Source of the DNA: Xylanimonas oleitrophica
Lineage (GTDB): Bacteria; Actinomycetota; Actinomycetes; Actinomycetales; Cellulomonadaceae
DNA length: 46,813 bases
NCBI RefSeq assembly: GCF_003244315.1
Contig: NZ_QKWH01000018.1
Coordinates: 1-46,813 of the forward strand
Direction: 5' to 3'
Shown here: positions 16,955-24,281 of the stretch, piece after piece
Numbering within the stretch: the stretch's first letter is position 1
Layout: every line of letters begins with the position of its first letter
Notes under the pieces: generated by a model
Seen by the model: the letters and a program-made list of their open reading frames with translations, nothing else
Told to the model about the DNA's origin: nothing
Database searches by the model: none
Position numbers and translations under genes: made by a program

Positions 16955-17283
16955 CACTGCGGACCCCGGGGCCGCCGCGGACCGTTGCCGGTGCCGTACG
17001 GCTTGATCGCAGGGCGCACGTCCACCCAGTAGATGACTGCCGGGGCGAGCGAGATCAGGTTGAGGATCGGCGCCGTGACGTAGCTCGGCGGCAGGCCCAG
17101 CACACCGATGACCAGGGCGATGCCCAGGAACAGCAGCCACCGCTGCTTGGTCTGCTTGCCCTCGGCCGCGAACGCCCGCTGCGGGCGCCGCACGGCGTCC
17201 ACGAGGGCCACGACCTGGAAGGCGACGATCCCGACCGCCAGCACGGCGATCAGCAACAGCTGGAAGCTCCCGATGATGGACAC
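16951..17283 (-). CDS. DUF2516 family membrane protein
   Basis: A 110-residue protein with three hydrophobic stretches: LLLIAVLAVGIVAFQVVALVD (about 8-28), WLLFLGIALVIGVLG (about 49-63) and a shorter one around NLISLAPAVIYWVDVRP. The pattern ALVDAVRRPQRAFAAEGK after the first helix and the YWVDVRPA-K-x-YG end match DUF2516, a conserved actinobacterial family of unknown role. The GTG at 17283 has TAGGCT 6 nt upstream, a leaderless start. It is the first gene of the DUF2516-asparaginase-dtd operon. Confidence 0.88.
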   Translation of the reverse strand: MSIIGSFQLLLIAVLAVGIVAFQVVALVDAVRRPQRAFAAEGKQTKQRWLLFLGIALVIGVLGLPPSYVTAPILNLISLAPAVIYWVDVRPAIKPYGTGNGPRRPRGPQW

Positions 17284-17289
17284 GGAGGG

Positions 17290-17295
17290 AGCCTA
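17290..17295 (-). promoter_or_regulatory. Leaderless -10 box of the DUF2516-asparaginase-dtd operon
   Basis: TAGGCT on the minus strand, 6 nt before the GTG at 17283. Confidence 0.6.
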
Positions 17296-17309
17296 CGGGA
17301 GCACGCCGC

Positions 17310-17735
17310 TCAGGGGAGCACCGTGAGGGCCCGTGCCCGGGCGGCACCCGCCACGTGCTCGTCCCACGCCGCCACCACCGTCTCCGGGTGCGCCACGGTC
17401 AGCGCGGAGGCCACGTGCATCGCGTCCCCCGCCCGCAACGGCACCGGGCTGGAGGCCACGAGGTCGGCCGCGGCACGCACCACCTGGTCGCCCATCTCCA
17501 CCACGTGCATCGCCGGCCACAGGCGCTCCCACGCCGCGACGGCGTCCGCGTGCCCGGCGGCGTCGAGCAGCCCCGCCCGCTCCCCCGCCGCGAGCGCCGC
17601 CCGCACCTCGACGTCGGCGATGCGGCTGGTCACCGCGAGGTCGGCCCGGTTGAACAGCGCGGACGCCAGCGCCGACCCCGGCTCGGGGAGGCACAGCTTC
17701 ACGAGCGCTGACGCGTCGAAGTACACGATCGCCAT
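17310..17735 (-). CDS. PIN domain ribonuclease, VapC-type toxin
   Basis: A 141-residue PIN domain with the acidic residues expected for metal binding: D7 in MAIVYFDASALVKL, E in ADVEVRAAL and D in LRAGDAMHVASAL. VapC toxins cleave RNA (tRNA or rRNA) when freed from the antitoxin. The gene follows a Phd/VapB-like gene by 24 nt with its own GGAGAGGGAG ribosome site. The target RNA is unknown, and the pair is chromosomal and may be inactive. Confidence 0.85.
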   Translation of the reverse strand: MAIVYFDASALVKLCLPEPGSALASALFNRADLAVTSRIADVEVRAALAAGERAGLLDAAGHADAVAAWERLWPAMHVVEMGDQVVRAAADLVASSPVPLRAGDAMHVASALTVAHPETVVAAWDEHVAGAARARALTVLP

Positions 17736-17759
17736 CTGTCTCCCTCTCCTCGGCCGCCG

Positions 17760-18056
17760 TCAGCGGCGGATGCGGCGCACCAGGCCGGACACGGCAGCCG
17801 CCCCGCGCGAGGCGCGCCCGGCGGCCACGGGGACCTCGCCCGACGGCGCCTGCGGGGCCGTGTGCGCCGGGCGCTCGACCTGCGCGGGGGTGAGCAGGCC
17901 GTCCCGCACCAGCCCCTGCACGAGGTCGGCGGCGTCGATGCCCGAGAGCCGGGCGACGGGCAGCCCGCGGTCGGTGATGACGACCTCCTCGCCGGCACGA
18001 GCCCTCTCGATCCACGACTTGAGCTCGGCGCGCAGCGCGCTCACGGCGACCTCCAT
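17760..18056 (-). CDS. Phd/YefM-type antitoxin of the VapBC-like pair
   Basis: A 98-residue protein. The first 45 residues (MEVAVSALRAELKSWIERARAGEEVVITDRGLPVARL) are the DNA-binding Phd/YefM fold, normally used to repress the toxin-antitoxin promoter. The C-terminal half (about 46-98) is a Pro/Ala/Arg-rich toxin-binding tail. The ATG at 18056 has TACCGT 8 nt upstream, a possible leaderless -10. The usual gene order is antitoxin then toxin, as here. Confidence 0.85.
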   Translation of the reverse strand: MEVAVSALRAELKSWIERARAGEEVVITDRGLPVARLSGIDAADLVQGLVRDGLLTPAQVERPAHTAPQAPSGEVPVAAGRASRGAAAVSGLVRRIRR

Positions 18057-18115
18057 GGGCGACGACGGTACCGGCGCGCCGTCGTCACGACCAGACCCCG
18101 TCCGCCGTGGGTGGC

Positions 18116-19240
18116 TCAGAGCTCGGTCAGCGCGGCCCGTGCCTCGTCGGGGTCCACGCCCGCGGCCTCCAGGGCGTCGACCACGGGCGAGCGCAGCAGC
18201 AGCACCAGCGCCTGCACGTTCCAGTCGTCGGCGGCGGCCCGCGGGTCGGCGTCGTGCGCGAGCTCGAGCAGGGTCTCGCGGGCGGTGGCCGGGTCCTGGC
18301 CGGTGGCGACGGCGGAGGTCAGCAGGCGCAGCCCCGCGGCGTAGCGGTCCAGCAGGTCGGCGAGCCGCGCGCGGTCCTGGGGGTCGGCGCGGCGCAGGCC
18401 CGACGGCGCCCTGCGGGCCAGCACGCGCACGCTGCGCATCGCCCGCTCCACCAGCACGGCCTGCTCCTCCAGCCGCACCAGCTCCTCGCGGTGCACCCGG
18501 TTGACGTTGACCCGGGCCTGGTCGGCGGCCGCGTGCGCGCGGTCGAGCCACTCCGTGAGCGCCGGGTCCGCCGCGCGCCCGCGGACCAGCGCGGCGTGCA
18601 TGCCCTTCTCGTCGCCGTCGCGCACCGCCGTCGCGAGCATCTCCACGGTCGCGGCCAGCGCGTTGGTGGCGTTCGTCCCCAGGGTGCGCAGGCCGCGGCG
18701 CGGGTCGCCCGGGGTCAGGAGCGCCACGAGGAGGGCGACCAGACCGCCCACCAGGGCGTCGGTCCAGCGGCCGATCGCACCGTCCATGAGCGACGGCAGC
18801 CCCACGACCACGACGGCCTGGGTGCCCGCCTGGGTGGCCAGCACGGCCCCGCGGTCGATGAACCGGGCCAGGAGCGCGGAGACCAGCACCACGCTCACCA
18901 GCTGCCACCACCCGGACCCGATGAGGTGCACCACCAGGTCGCCCATGCCCACGCCGACGGCGACGCCGAGCGCCACCTCGGCGATCTTGCGCAGGTCACG
19001 CTCGAACGAGAACCCCAGGCAGACCCACGCGGCGATCGCGGCGAAGAACGGCTGCGCGTGCCCGAGCACGTAGTGGCCGATGCCGTAGGCCACGCCCGCG
19101 GCCAGGGACGCCTGCACGATCGGCCAGAACGAGGCCCGCACGCGCGCCCAGCCCTGCCGCGCCCGGGCCCGCAGCACGAGCGAGCGCACCACGGTGCCCG
19201 CCAGGCGGGCCGCCGGCCCGGCGCCGTCGTCGACGCTCAC
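18116..19240 (-). CDS. FUSC family (aromatic acid exporter-like) membrane protein
   Basis: A 374-residue protein with an N-terminal block of six or so hydrophobic helices (about 35-175), including QASLAAGVAYGIGHYVLGHAQPFFAAIAAWV and VALGVAVGVGMGDLVV, then a long cytoplasmic helical domain (about 190-374). This is the FUSC/ArAE layout, associated with efflux of organic acids; many actinobacterial members are uncharacterised. It starts at a GTG with no strong ribosome site or -10 box. No adaptor or outer component is nearby. Confidence 0.82.
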   Translation of the reverse strand: MSVDDGAGPAARLAGTVVRSLVLRARARQGWARVRASFWPIVQASLAAGVAYGIGHYVLGHAQPFFAAIAAWVCLGFSFERDLRKIAEVALGVAVGVGMGDLVVHLIGSGWWQLVSVVLVSALLARFIDRGAVLATQAGTQAVVVVGLPSLMDGAIGRWTDALVGGLVALLVALLTPGDPRRGLRTLGTNATNALAATVEMLATAVRDGDEKGMHAALVRGRAADPALTEWLDRAHAAADQARVNVNRVHREELVRLEEQAVLVERAMRSVRVLARRAPSGLRRADPQDRARLADLLDRYAAGLRLLTSAVATGQDPATARETLLELAHDADPRAAADDWNVQALVLLLRSPVVDALEAAGVDPDEARAALTEL

Positions 19241-19280
19241 CGCCGCGCCCCCGAGAGGCTCCCGCGACCGGCCACCCGGC

Positions 19281-20492
19281 TCAGACCAGGCTCTGGTGGC
19301 CAGGCGCCGACAGACCTCGCGTCACGGGGCCGCGCGCCTCCGGCCGGTCGGCCGAGACCCCCTCGCCGGGCACCACCGTCTCCTGCGCCGCCGCGACCTC
19401 GACCCGCTCGCCGCCCGTACCGTCCGGCGACGCCCCGATGACGCCCACCACCAGCAGCTCGGCGTCCTCGGGCACGTTCCGCTTCACCACGGCCAGGCCC
19501 ACGGGGCCGAGCTCGTGGTGCCGGGCCACCGACGTCAGCGTGCCCACCGCACGCCCGCCGTCCCCCAGCAGCACCTCGGCACCAGGATCGGGCAGCACGT
19601 GGCCCGACCCGTCCAGGTGGAGGAACACCATGCGGCGCGGCGGGCGGCCCAGGTTGTGCACGCGTGCCACCGTCTCCTGGCCGCGGTAGCAGCCCTTGTG
19701 CAGGTGGACGGCCGTGCGCAGCCAGTCGAGCTCGTGCGGGATCGAGCGGTGGTCCACCTCGCGCGCCAGGCGGGGGCGGAACGCCTCCACGCGCAGCGCC
19801 TCGGTGGCCCACGTGCCCGCCAGGCGCCAGCCGGCCGCCTCGCGCACCGCGACCTCGGCTGCCAGCCGCTCGCGCGGCACCAGCACCAGCCGCCACGGCC
19901 GCTGCATGCCCGGGTGCTCGCCCTCGGGCGGGCCGTAGCGGGTGCCACCGGCGGCCACGCGCGGCCACGAGTCCCACCAGGTCAGCGGCTCGTCCTCGGC
20001 CCCCTCGGCGGCGACCGGCTCCCCGAGGGCCGCCCACTCGCCGGTCACGTCCGCGACCTCGACCCGCAGCATGAACCGCATCCGGTCGAGCCAGGCCGCC
20101 AGCGGGGCCGCGTGGTCCGCCTCGGTGATCAGCCAGGTGGCCTCGCCGTCGTCCACCACGCTCGCCGCGTGCTCCACGTGGCCGTGCGGGCTGAGCACGA
20201 GCGTCTCGGTGGACGTGCGCGGCGCCAGCGCCGCCAGCTCCTGCGAGGTGATGTCGTTGAGCCACCGCAACCGGTCCGGGCCGGCCACCCGCACCACGCC
20301 CAGGTGCGACTGGTCGACGACGGCGCCCCCGCGCGCCAGGGCACGCTGCTCGGCCACGGGGTCGCCGTAGTGCCAGGCGACGCCGGCGTCCGGGCCGGTG
20401 GCCGCCACGGCACCGTGGCGGCCCAGCAGCGGGCTGGCATAGGCGGGCGCGGCGACGTCGTCGCCACGGGTGGTCTGGGGCGCCTCGGTCAC
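19281..20492 (-). CDS. Folate-binding YgfZ-family protein
   Basis: A 403-residue relative of the glycine-cleavage T-protein. Signatures: QSHLGVVRVAGPDRLRWLNDITSQ in the N-terminal folate domain and HLHKGCYRGQETVARVHNLG, the K-G-C-Y-x-G-Q-E motif with the conserved cysteine required for YgfZ (IBA57-like) function. These proteins support Fe-S cluster and tRNA-modifying enzyme assembly with tetrahydrofolate. A strong AGGAGG site precedes the GTG. It is divergent or convergent to none; it lies between the nitrobindin-like gene upstream and FUSC downstream, all on the minus strand. Confidence 0.92.
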   Translation of the reverse strand: MTEAPQTTRGDDVAAPAYASPLLGRHGAVAATGPDAGVAWHYGDPVAEQRALARGGAVVDQSHLGVVRVAGPDRLRWLNDITSQELAALAPRTSTETLVLSPHGHVEHAASVVDDGEATWLITEADHAAPLAAWLDRMRFMLRVEVADVTGEWAALGEPVAAEGAEDEPLTWWDSWPRVAAGGTRYGPPEGEHPGMQRPWRLVLVPRERLAAEVAVREAAGWRLAGTWATEALRVEAFRPRLAREVDHRSIPHELDWLRTAVHLHKGCYRGQETVARVHNLGRPPRRMVFLHLDGSGHVLPDPGAEVLLGDGGRAVGTLTSVARHHELGPVGLAVVKRNVPEDAELLVVGVIGASPDGTGGERVEVAAAQETVVPGEGVSADRPEARGPVTRGLSAPGHQSLV

Positions 20493-20529
20493 GGCACACC
20501 TCCTGCGCCGGCAGGGCCGGCGGACGGGC

Positions 20530-21180
20530 TCAGACCCGGTCGAGCCGGGCCGACGCGTACGAACGGAGCGGGTGGCCGAACGCGGCGAGGTCCTCCACCC
20601 ACATGAGCTGGCCCTCGACCAGCCCGTAGAGCCGCTTGGCGGCGGTGACCTCGGACGCCGTGGACGTGCGCGCCACGAAGTCCGTGGCCAGGTCCACGCG
20701 ACCGTTGCCGACCATGCCGAGGAACAGGCTCATGCGGCCCGACGCGTCCGCGACCAGCACCTCGAGGGCGTGGCGGTCCTCCTCCATGCCGTCGGGGCGG
20801 TCGCTCGAGACGCGCCAGTAGCCCGTCTCCGTCGACCACACGGTGCCGGCCGTCTCCTCGGGGGCGGGCACGCCGGCCTCCGCGCTCTCCGGCACGGCGA
20901 CGGGCTCGGGCCACTCACCCTCGGACGGCGGGAAGTCGGGGACCTCGTCGGCGGCGGCGCCCGCGGTCCCCGGCACCGCCGGGGGCGGCGTGTCGAGCAC
21001 GCGGATCGTCGACTCGAAACGCAGGTACGGGCCGCCGTCGTGGTCGAACACGACGTCGTTGACGAACGCCCGCGACTCGATGCCCGGGTACTCCACCACG
21101 CCCTCGCCGCGCCAGCGGCCCACCAGCCAGGCCAGCGGGTACACCTCGGGCGCCAGGCCCTCGGGGAAGGCGAAGGGCAT
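20530..21180 (-). CDS. Nitrobindin-like (FABP/THAP4, DUF1794) beta-barrel protein
   Basis: A 216-residue protein with the N-terminal G-x-W-x-G-x-G motif (LVGRWRGEGVVEYPGIES) and FDHDGGPYLRFEST, typical of the heme-binding beta-barrel family that binds ferric heme and NO. An acidic insertion of about 45 residues (PPPAVPGTAGAAADEVPDFPP onward) separates strands. The C-terminal block reads HPLRSYASARLDRV; related proteins usually have a histidine (P-x3-H-L-S-A) as heme ligand where this one has Tyr. The ATG overlaps by 1 nt the stop of a 36-residue gene, so the two are coupled. Confidence 0.82.
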   Translation of the reverse strand: MPFAFPEGLAPEVYPLAWLVGRWRGEGVVEYPGIESRAFVNDVVFDHDGGPYLRFESTIRVLDTPPPAVPGTAGAAADEVPDFPPSEGEWPEPVAVPESAEAGVPAPEETAGTVWSTETGYWRVSSDRPDGMEEDRHALEVLVADASGRMSLFLGMVGNGRVDLATDFVARTSTASEVTAAKRLYGLVEGQLMWVEDLAAFGHPLRSYASARLDRV

Positions 21181-21290
21181 CAGCGCTGACCCTGGAACAG
21201 CTTGTAGACGACGTACCCCGCGAACCACGCGATGGCGACCGTGGTGATGCACAGGAGGACGATGAAGAAGACCTCGAGACCGTGGTACAT
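21180..21290 (-). CDS. 36-residue membrane protein coupled to the nitrobindin-like gene
   Basis: MYHGLEVFFIVLLCITTVAIAWFAGYVVYKLFQGQR in short segments: one helix (about 6-30) and a basic tail that would face the cytoplasm. It ends TGATG, overlapping the next ATG by 1 nt. The start at 21290 follows TAGGAT by 7 nt, a leaderless start. Both signs strongly suggest a real gene despite its size. No family is recognised. Confidence 0.7.
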   Translation of the reverse strand: MYHGLEVFFIVLLCITTVAIAWFAGYVVYKLFQGQR

Positions 21291-21297
21291 GAGCCCG

Positions 21298-21303
21298 ATC
21301 CTA
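21298..21303 (-). promoter_or_regulatory. Leaderless -10 box of the 36-residue protein operon
   Basis: TAGGAT on the minus strand, 7 nt before the ATG at 21290. Confidence 0.6.
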
Positions 21304-21401
21304 ACCGTCGGGACGGCCCGGCGCGGGCGCTCGCCCGACCCGGCCCCGCGAGGCGGGCCGCACGGGGTGCGACGAGCGGCACGGACCCGGGGCGTGGGTG
21401 A

Positions 21402-21460
21402 TGACGTACGTCACGTGCGACGGCTGCGGGTGAAAAGCACCCCGCGACGGCTGCGATAGT
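21402..21460. promoter_or_regulatory. Regulatory stretch in the 450-bp gap before the YceI gene
   Basis: The gap 21304-21743 has no convincing gene. It holds a perfect 12-bp palindrome TGACGTACGTCA (21402-21413), a direct repeat GCGACGGCTGCG (21417-21428 and 21444-21455), a GCGGGTGAAAAGC box (21426-21438; its complement matches the box of promoter P1 over 13 nt) and a GATAGT -10 candidate (21455-21460). A TTG-initiated 95-codon frame (21460-21747) overlaps the YceI start but has shadow-like composition. Confidence 0.45.
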
Positions 21461-21743
21461 TGAAGCACGAAACACGGGCGCTCCCGCCCCGCCGCACGCC
21501 CCGGGCCCGCCACAGCCCGAGCCGCCCCGCGGCCGGCCTCACGGCACGGCCGCCACGGTGCGGGCGCGGCGTCGCCGAGCACCGCGCCGACGTACGCAGC
21601 GCCGACGAGCACGACCGACGTGCCGCGCCGACGCCCCCCGCGCACACCGGTGCGGCGCACGAGGCACGGACCGCGCGGCCACGCCGCCCTCCGGACCGGG
21701 ACGGGACCCCGTGGTGCACACGAACCCGACCCGAGGAGCTCCC

Positions 21744-22421
21744 GTGAACGACCTGCCCCTGCGGACGTGGAACGGCCTCGTCATCCCCGCCCGCGGCGCC
21801 TACCACCTCGACGCCGAGCACATGCGCGTAGGCTTCAGCGTCACCCACATGATGGTCGCGTCGGTGCGCGGCGAGTTCACCCAGGCGTCCGCCCACGCGT
21901 GGATCGCAGAGGACCCCCTCCAGTCCCAGGTGGCCGCCCAGATCCAGGTCGCCTCGCTCGACACCGACAACGCCGAGCGCGACGGGCACCTGCGCAGCGC
22001 CGACTTCTTCGACGCCGACAGCTACCCGGTCGTGTCGTTCCGCTCGACCGGCATCACGTGGCAGCCGCAGGCCGACCCGATCTTCTCGTGGGCGCGTCTC
22101 AAGGGGCACCACCCCGACCGGGCCACCGCCGTGCCCGCGAGCGCCACCGCGCCGTCCACCCGGCTCCAGCTCCACGGCGACCTGACGATCCGTGGCACCA
22201 CCCGCCCCGTGACCCTCGACGCCGAGTTCGGCGGGGCCCGCCGCGACCCCTACGGCCGCGACATCTGGGGGTTCAGCGCGAGCGCCCAGGTGGACCGTGA
22301 GGAGTTCGGCCTGGTGTGGAACATGGCGCTGGAGACGGGCGGCGTGCTGGTGGGGCGCTCCGTGCGGCTCGAGCTGGCCGGCGAGTTCATCCGCTCGGAC
22401 GGCGTCACGGGCCGCGGCTGA
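21744..22421 (+). CDS. YceI family protein
   Basis: A 225-residue lipocalin-like beta-barrel protein. Typical YceI features: GAYHLDAEHMRVGFSVTHMMVASVRGEFTQ near the N-terminus, DTDNAERDGHLRSADFFDADSYPVVSFRST in the middle and LHGDLTIRGTTRPVTLDAEF. The family binds isoprenoid-type ligands; the in vivo ligand is unknown. No signal peptide is visible, so it is probably cytosolic. The GTG at 21744 has an AGGAG site 6-8 nt upstream. About 20 residues around 110-125 (KGHHPDRATAVPAS) are a loop insertion relative to shorter members. Confidence 0.92.
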   Translation: MNDLPLRTWNGLVIPARGAYHLDAEHMRVGFSVTHMMVASVRGEFTQASAHAWIAEDPLQSQVAAQIQVASLDTDNAERDGHLRSADFFDADSYPVVSFRSTGITWQPQADPIFSWARLKGHHPDRATAVPASATAPSTRLQLHGDLTIRGTTRPVTLDAEFGGARRDPYGRDIWGFSASAQVDREEFGLVWNMALETGGVLVGRSVRLELAGEFIRSDGVTGRG

Positions 22422-22430
22422 GGCCGCCGC

Positions 22431-23168
22431 TCAGCCCAGGAGCACGCGCCCGACGGCGAAGACGAGGATCCCGCCCAGGGTGACGGGCACCGCGGCGGCG
22501 GCCAGGCCGGCCCGGGGCCCGGAGAGGCTGCGCAGGCGCTCGAACAGCAGCCGCAGCGCGGCCACGCCGAGACCTCCGGCAAGGCCGGCCACCAGCCCCG
22601 TCAGCGGCTCGACCTCGGGCACCACGGCACCGGCGGCGGCGCCGGCCACGGCCGCGACGGCGACCGCGCCCAGCGCGCCGACCCAGCCGGCGGCCACGGG
22701 CAGCGCCGACAGGGCCGCCGCGACGGCGACGGCGAGCGCCGCCGTCACCACGAGCGCCGCGCCACCCGTCGAGCGGCCGGTCGCGATCCAGCCGGACGCG
22801 GCCACGGCGAGCACCGCCCCGGCCACCGTGCCGCTCACCGACTCCACCAGCCGGGGCCGCCCGTCGCGCCGCAGCATCTCGGCGAAGAACGCGAGCACCA
22901 GGGCCATGGCGACGACGATCGGCAGGTGCCGCAGCACCGGCTCGCCCTGCGTCGCCCACGCCACGCCCACGGCCGCCACGCCCGCCGCCGCGACCACGAA
23001 CGTGGTGCCGCCCGGAGCCGGCACCCGCAGCAGCGGCGCCCAGCCGAGGGCCAGCAGCACCACCAGCACGGTCACCACGCCGGTCAGCCACAGGGTCCCG
23101 GCATAAGCCCCGGCCGCGACGGCAGCGGCGAGGACGGCGGTCGTCACGGCACGGGTGCTCAGGCTCAC
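22431..23168 (-). CDS. Multi-pass membrane protein of unknown function
   Basis: A 245-residue protein that is almost wholly hydrophobic, with seven to eight predicted helices rich in Ala, Val, Gly and Leu. A polar loop near residues 105-115 (MLRRDGRPRLVES) resembles a short cytosolic loop. No family is identified with confidence. The GTG at 23168 is chosen because GATACT lies 7 nt upstream; a GTG at 23189 would add seven residues. Convergent with the YceI gene, 9 nt apart. Confidence 0.65.
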   Translation of the reverse strand: MSLSTRAVTTAVLAAAVAAGAYAGTLWLTGVVTVLVVLLALGWAPLLRVPAPGGTTFVVAAAGVAAVGVAWATQGEPVLRHLPIVVAMALVLAFFAEMLRRDGRPRLVESVSGTVAGAVLAVAASGWIATGRSTGGAALVVTAALAVAVAAALSALPVAAGWVGALGAVAVAAVAGAAAGAVVPEVEPLTGLVAGLAGGLGVAALRLLFERLRSLSGPRAGLAAAAVPVTLGGILVFAVGRVLLG

Positions 23169-23299
23169 GGGGACGAGTATCCCGGACACCCGCCGCGCGC
23201 CGCGCCCGCGTCGCGTGTGACGGCCGTGCGACGAGCAGGCGACAGGCGTGCGACGGACCGGCGTCGGGCAGGGCCTGGACGGGGCAGCGAGGTGTCCGG

Positions 23300-23326
23300 G
23301 AAACGAGGACGTAATGTGGTCGTCAC
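23300..23326 (+). promoter_or_regulatory. Possible GlnR binding site and -10 box before glnR
   Basis: GAAAC (23300-23304), GTAAT (23311-23315) and GTCAC (23322-23326) are spaced exactly 11 bp apart, like three of the four half-sites of the GlnR box (GTNAC-N6-GAAAC repeats). TAATGT (23312-23317) overlaps and could be a -10 box. It lies 170-190 bp before the glnR-like gene; the 324-bp gap 23169-23492 holds nothing else obvious. Confidence 0.4.
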
Positions 23327-23492
23327 GTGACCCAGGGCATACTGCCCAGGATCACAGAGGTGTGTCGGAAGGGTGTGGGGCACCGTCGCAGGGCGGTACC
23401 TTGTCGGGCAGCACGGCCCCGAGGACGGGCTGCCGGGCCACGGCGACCGCTGTGGGCACCCGCCCCCGACGACACCGGGAGGAGGTGCGCCG

Positions 23493-24281
23493 ATGGCCGA
23501 GCTGTTGATCCTGACGCCCGCGACAGGCGGGTCCGTCGAGGTGCTGCCCGCCCTGGGGCTGCTCTCCCACCGGGTGCGCGTGCTGCCCATGGAGCCGTCC
23601 GCCCTCGTGGACGCCCCGGACTCCGACGTCGTGCTGCTCGACGCCCGGCGCGACCTGGTCGCCGCCCGCACCACGTGCCGCCTCCTGCACGCCACCGGTC
23701 TGACGGTGCCGCTCGTGCTGATCCTCACCGAGGGCGGTCTCACCGTCGTCACCCACGAGTGGGGTGCCGACGACCTCCTGCTCGAGACGGCGTCTCCTGC
23801 CGAGGTCGAGGCACGCCTGCGCCTCGTCGCCGAGCGCACCTCGCGCGGCCCCGTCGAGGACTCCCCGCAGGAGATCTCCGCGGGCGACCTGGCCATCGAC
23901 GCCGGCGGCTACACGGCCCGCCTGCGCGGCCGCCCCATCGACCTCACCTACAAGGAGTTCGAGCTGCTCAAGTACCTGGTGCAGCACCCCGGTCGCGTGT
24001 TCACCCGCGCCCAGCTGCTGCAGGAGGTGTGGGGCTACGACTACTACGGCGGCACTCGCACCGTCGACGTCCACGTGCGGCGCCTGCGCGCCAAGCTCGG
24101 CCCCGAGCACGAGCAGCTCATCGGCACCGTCCGCAACGTCGGCTACCGGTTCGACCCGCCCAAGGACCGCACGCCCGGCGATGCCGACGGCAGCCGGACC
24201 ACGAGCACCGCGGCGGCCCCCGGCACCCGCCCCACCGACGGCAACGGCGGCACCCGGGCCGCCACCCCCGCGCGCCGCTGA
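23493..24281 (+). CDS. glnR: GlnR-type orphan winged-helix response regulator
   Basis: A 262-residue OmpR-family regulator. The receiver half (1-115) reads [52 protein letters not shown] and [30 protein letters not shown], closely resembling actinobacterial GlnR (mycobacterial Rv0818), which governs nitrogen assimilation without a paired kinase. The C-terminal winged helix (about 130-225) has [54 protein letters not shown] 38-residue Thr/Ala/Gly tail follows. Excellent GGGAGGAGG site. The TGA overlaps the next ATG by 1 nt, so the hydrolase is in the same operon. Confidence 0.9.
   Translation: MAELLILTPATGGSVEVLPALGLLSHRVRVLPMEPSALVDAPDSDVVLLDARRDLVAARTTCRLLHATGLTVPLVLILTEGGLTVVTHEWGADDLLLETASPAEVEARLRLVAERTSRGPVEDSPQEISAGDLAIDAGGYTARLRGRPIDLTYKEFELLKYLVQHPGRVFTRAQLLQEVWGYDYYGGTRTVDVHVRRLRAKLGPEHEQLIGTVRNVGYRFDPPKDRTPGDADGSRTTSTAAAPGTRPTDGNGGTRAATPARR

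Noticed and set aside
21460-21747. 95-codon TTG-started frame overlapping the YceI start (possible leader gene)
   Set aside because: The overlap with GTG (TGA) is suggestive, but the Arg/Pro/Ala composition and rare TTG start without a ribosome site look like a frame shadow; kept only as a note.
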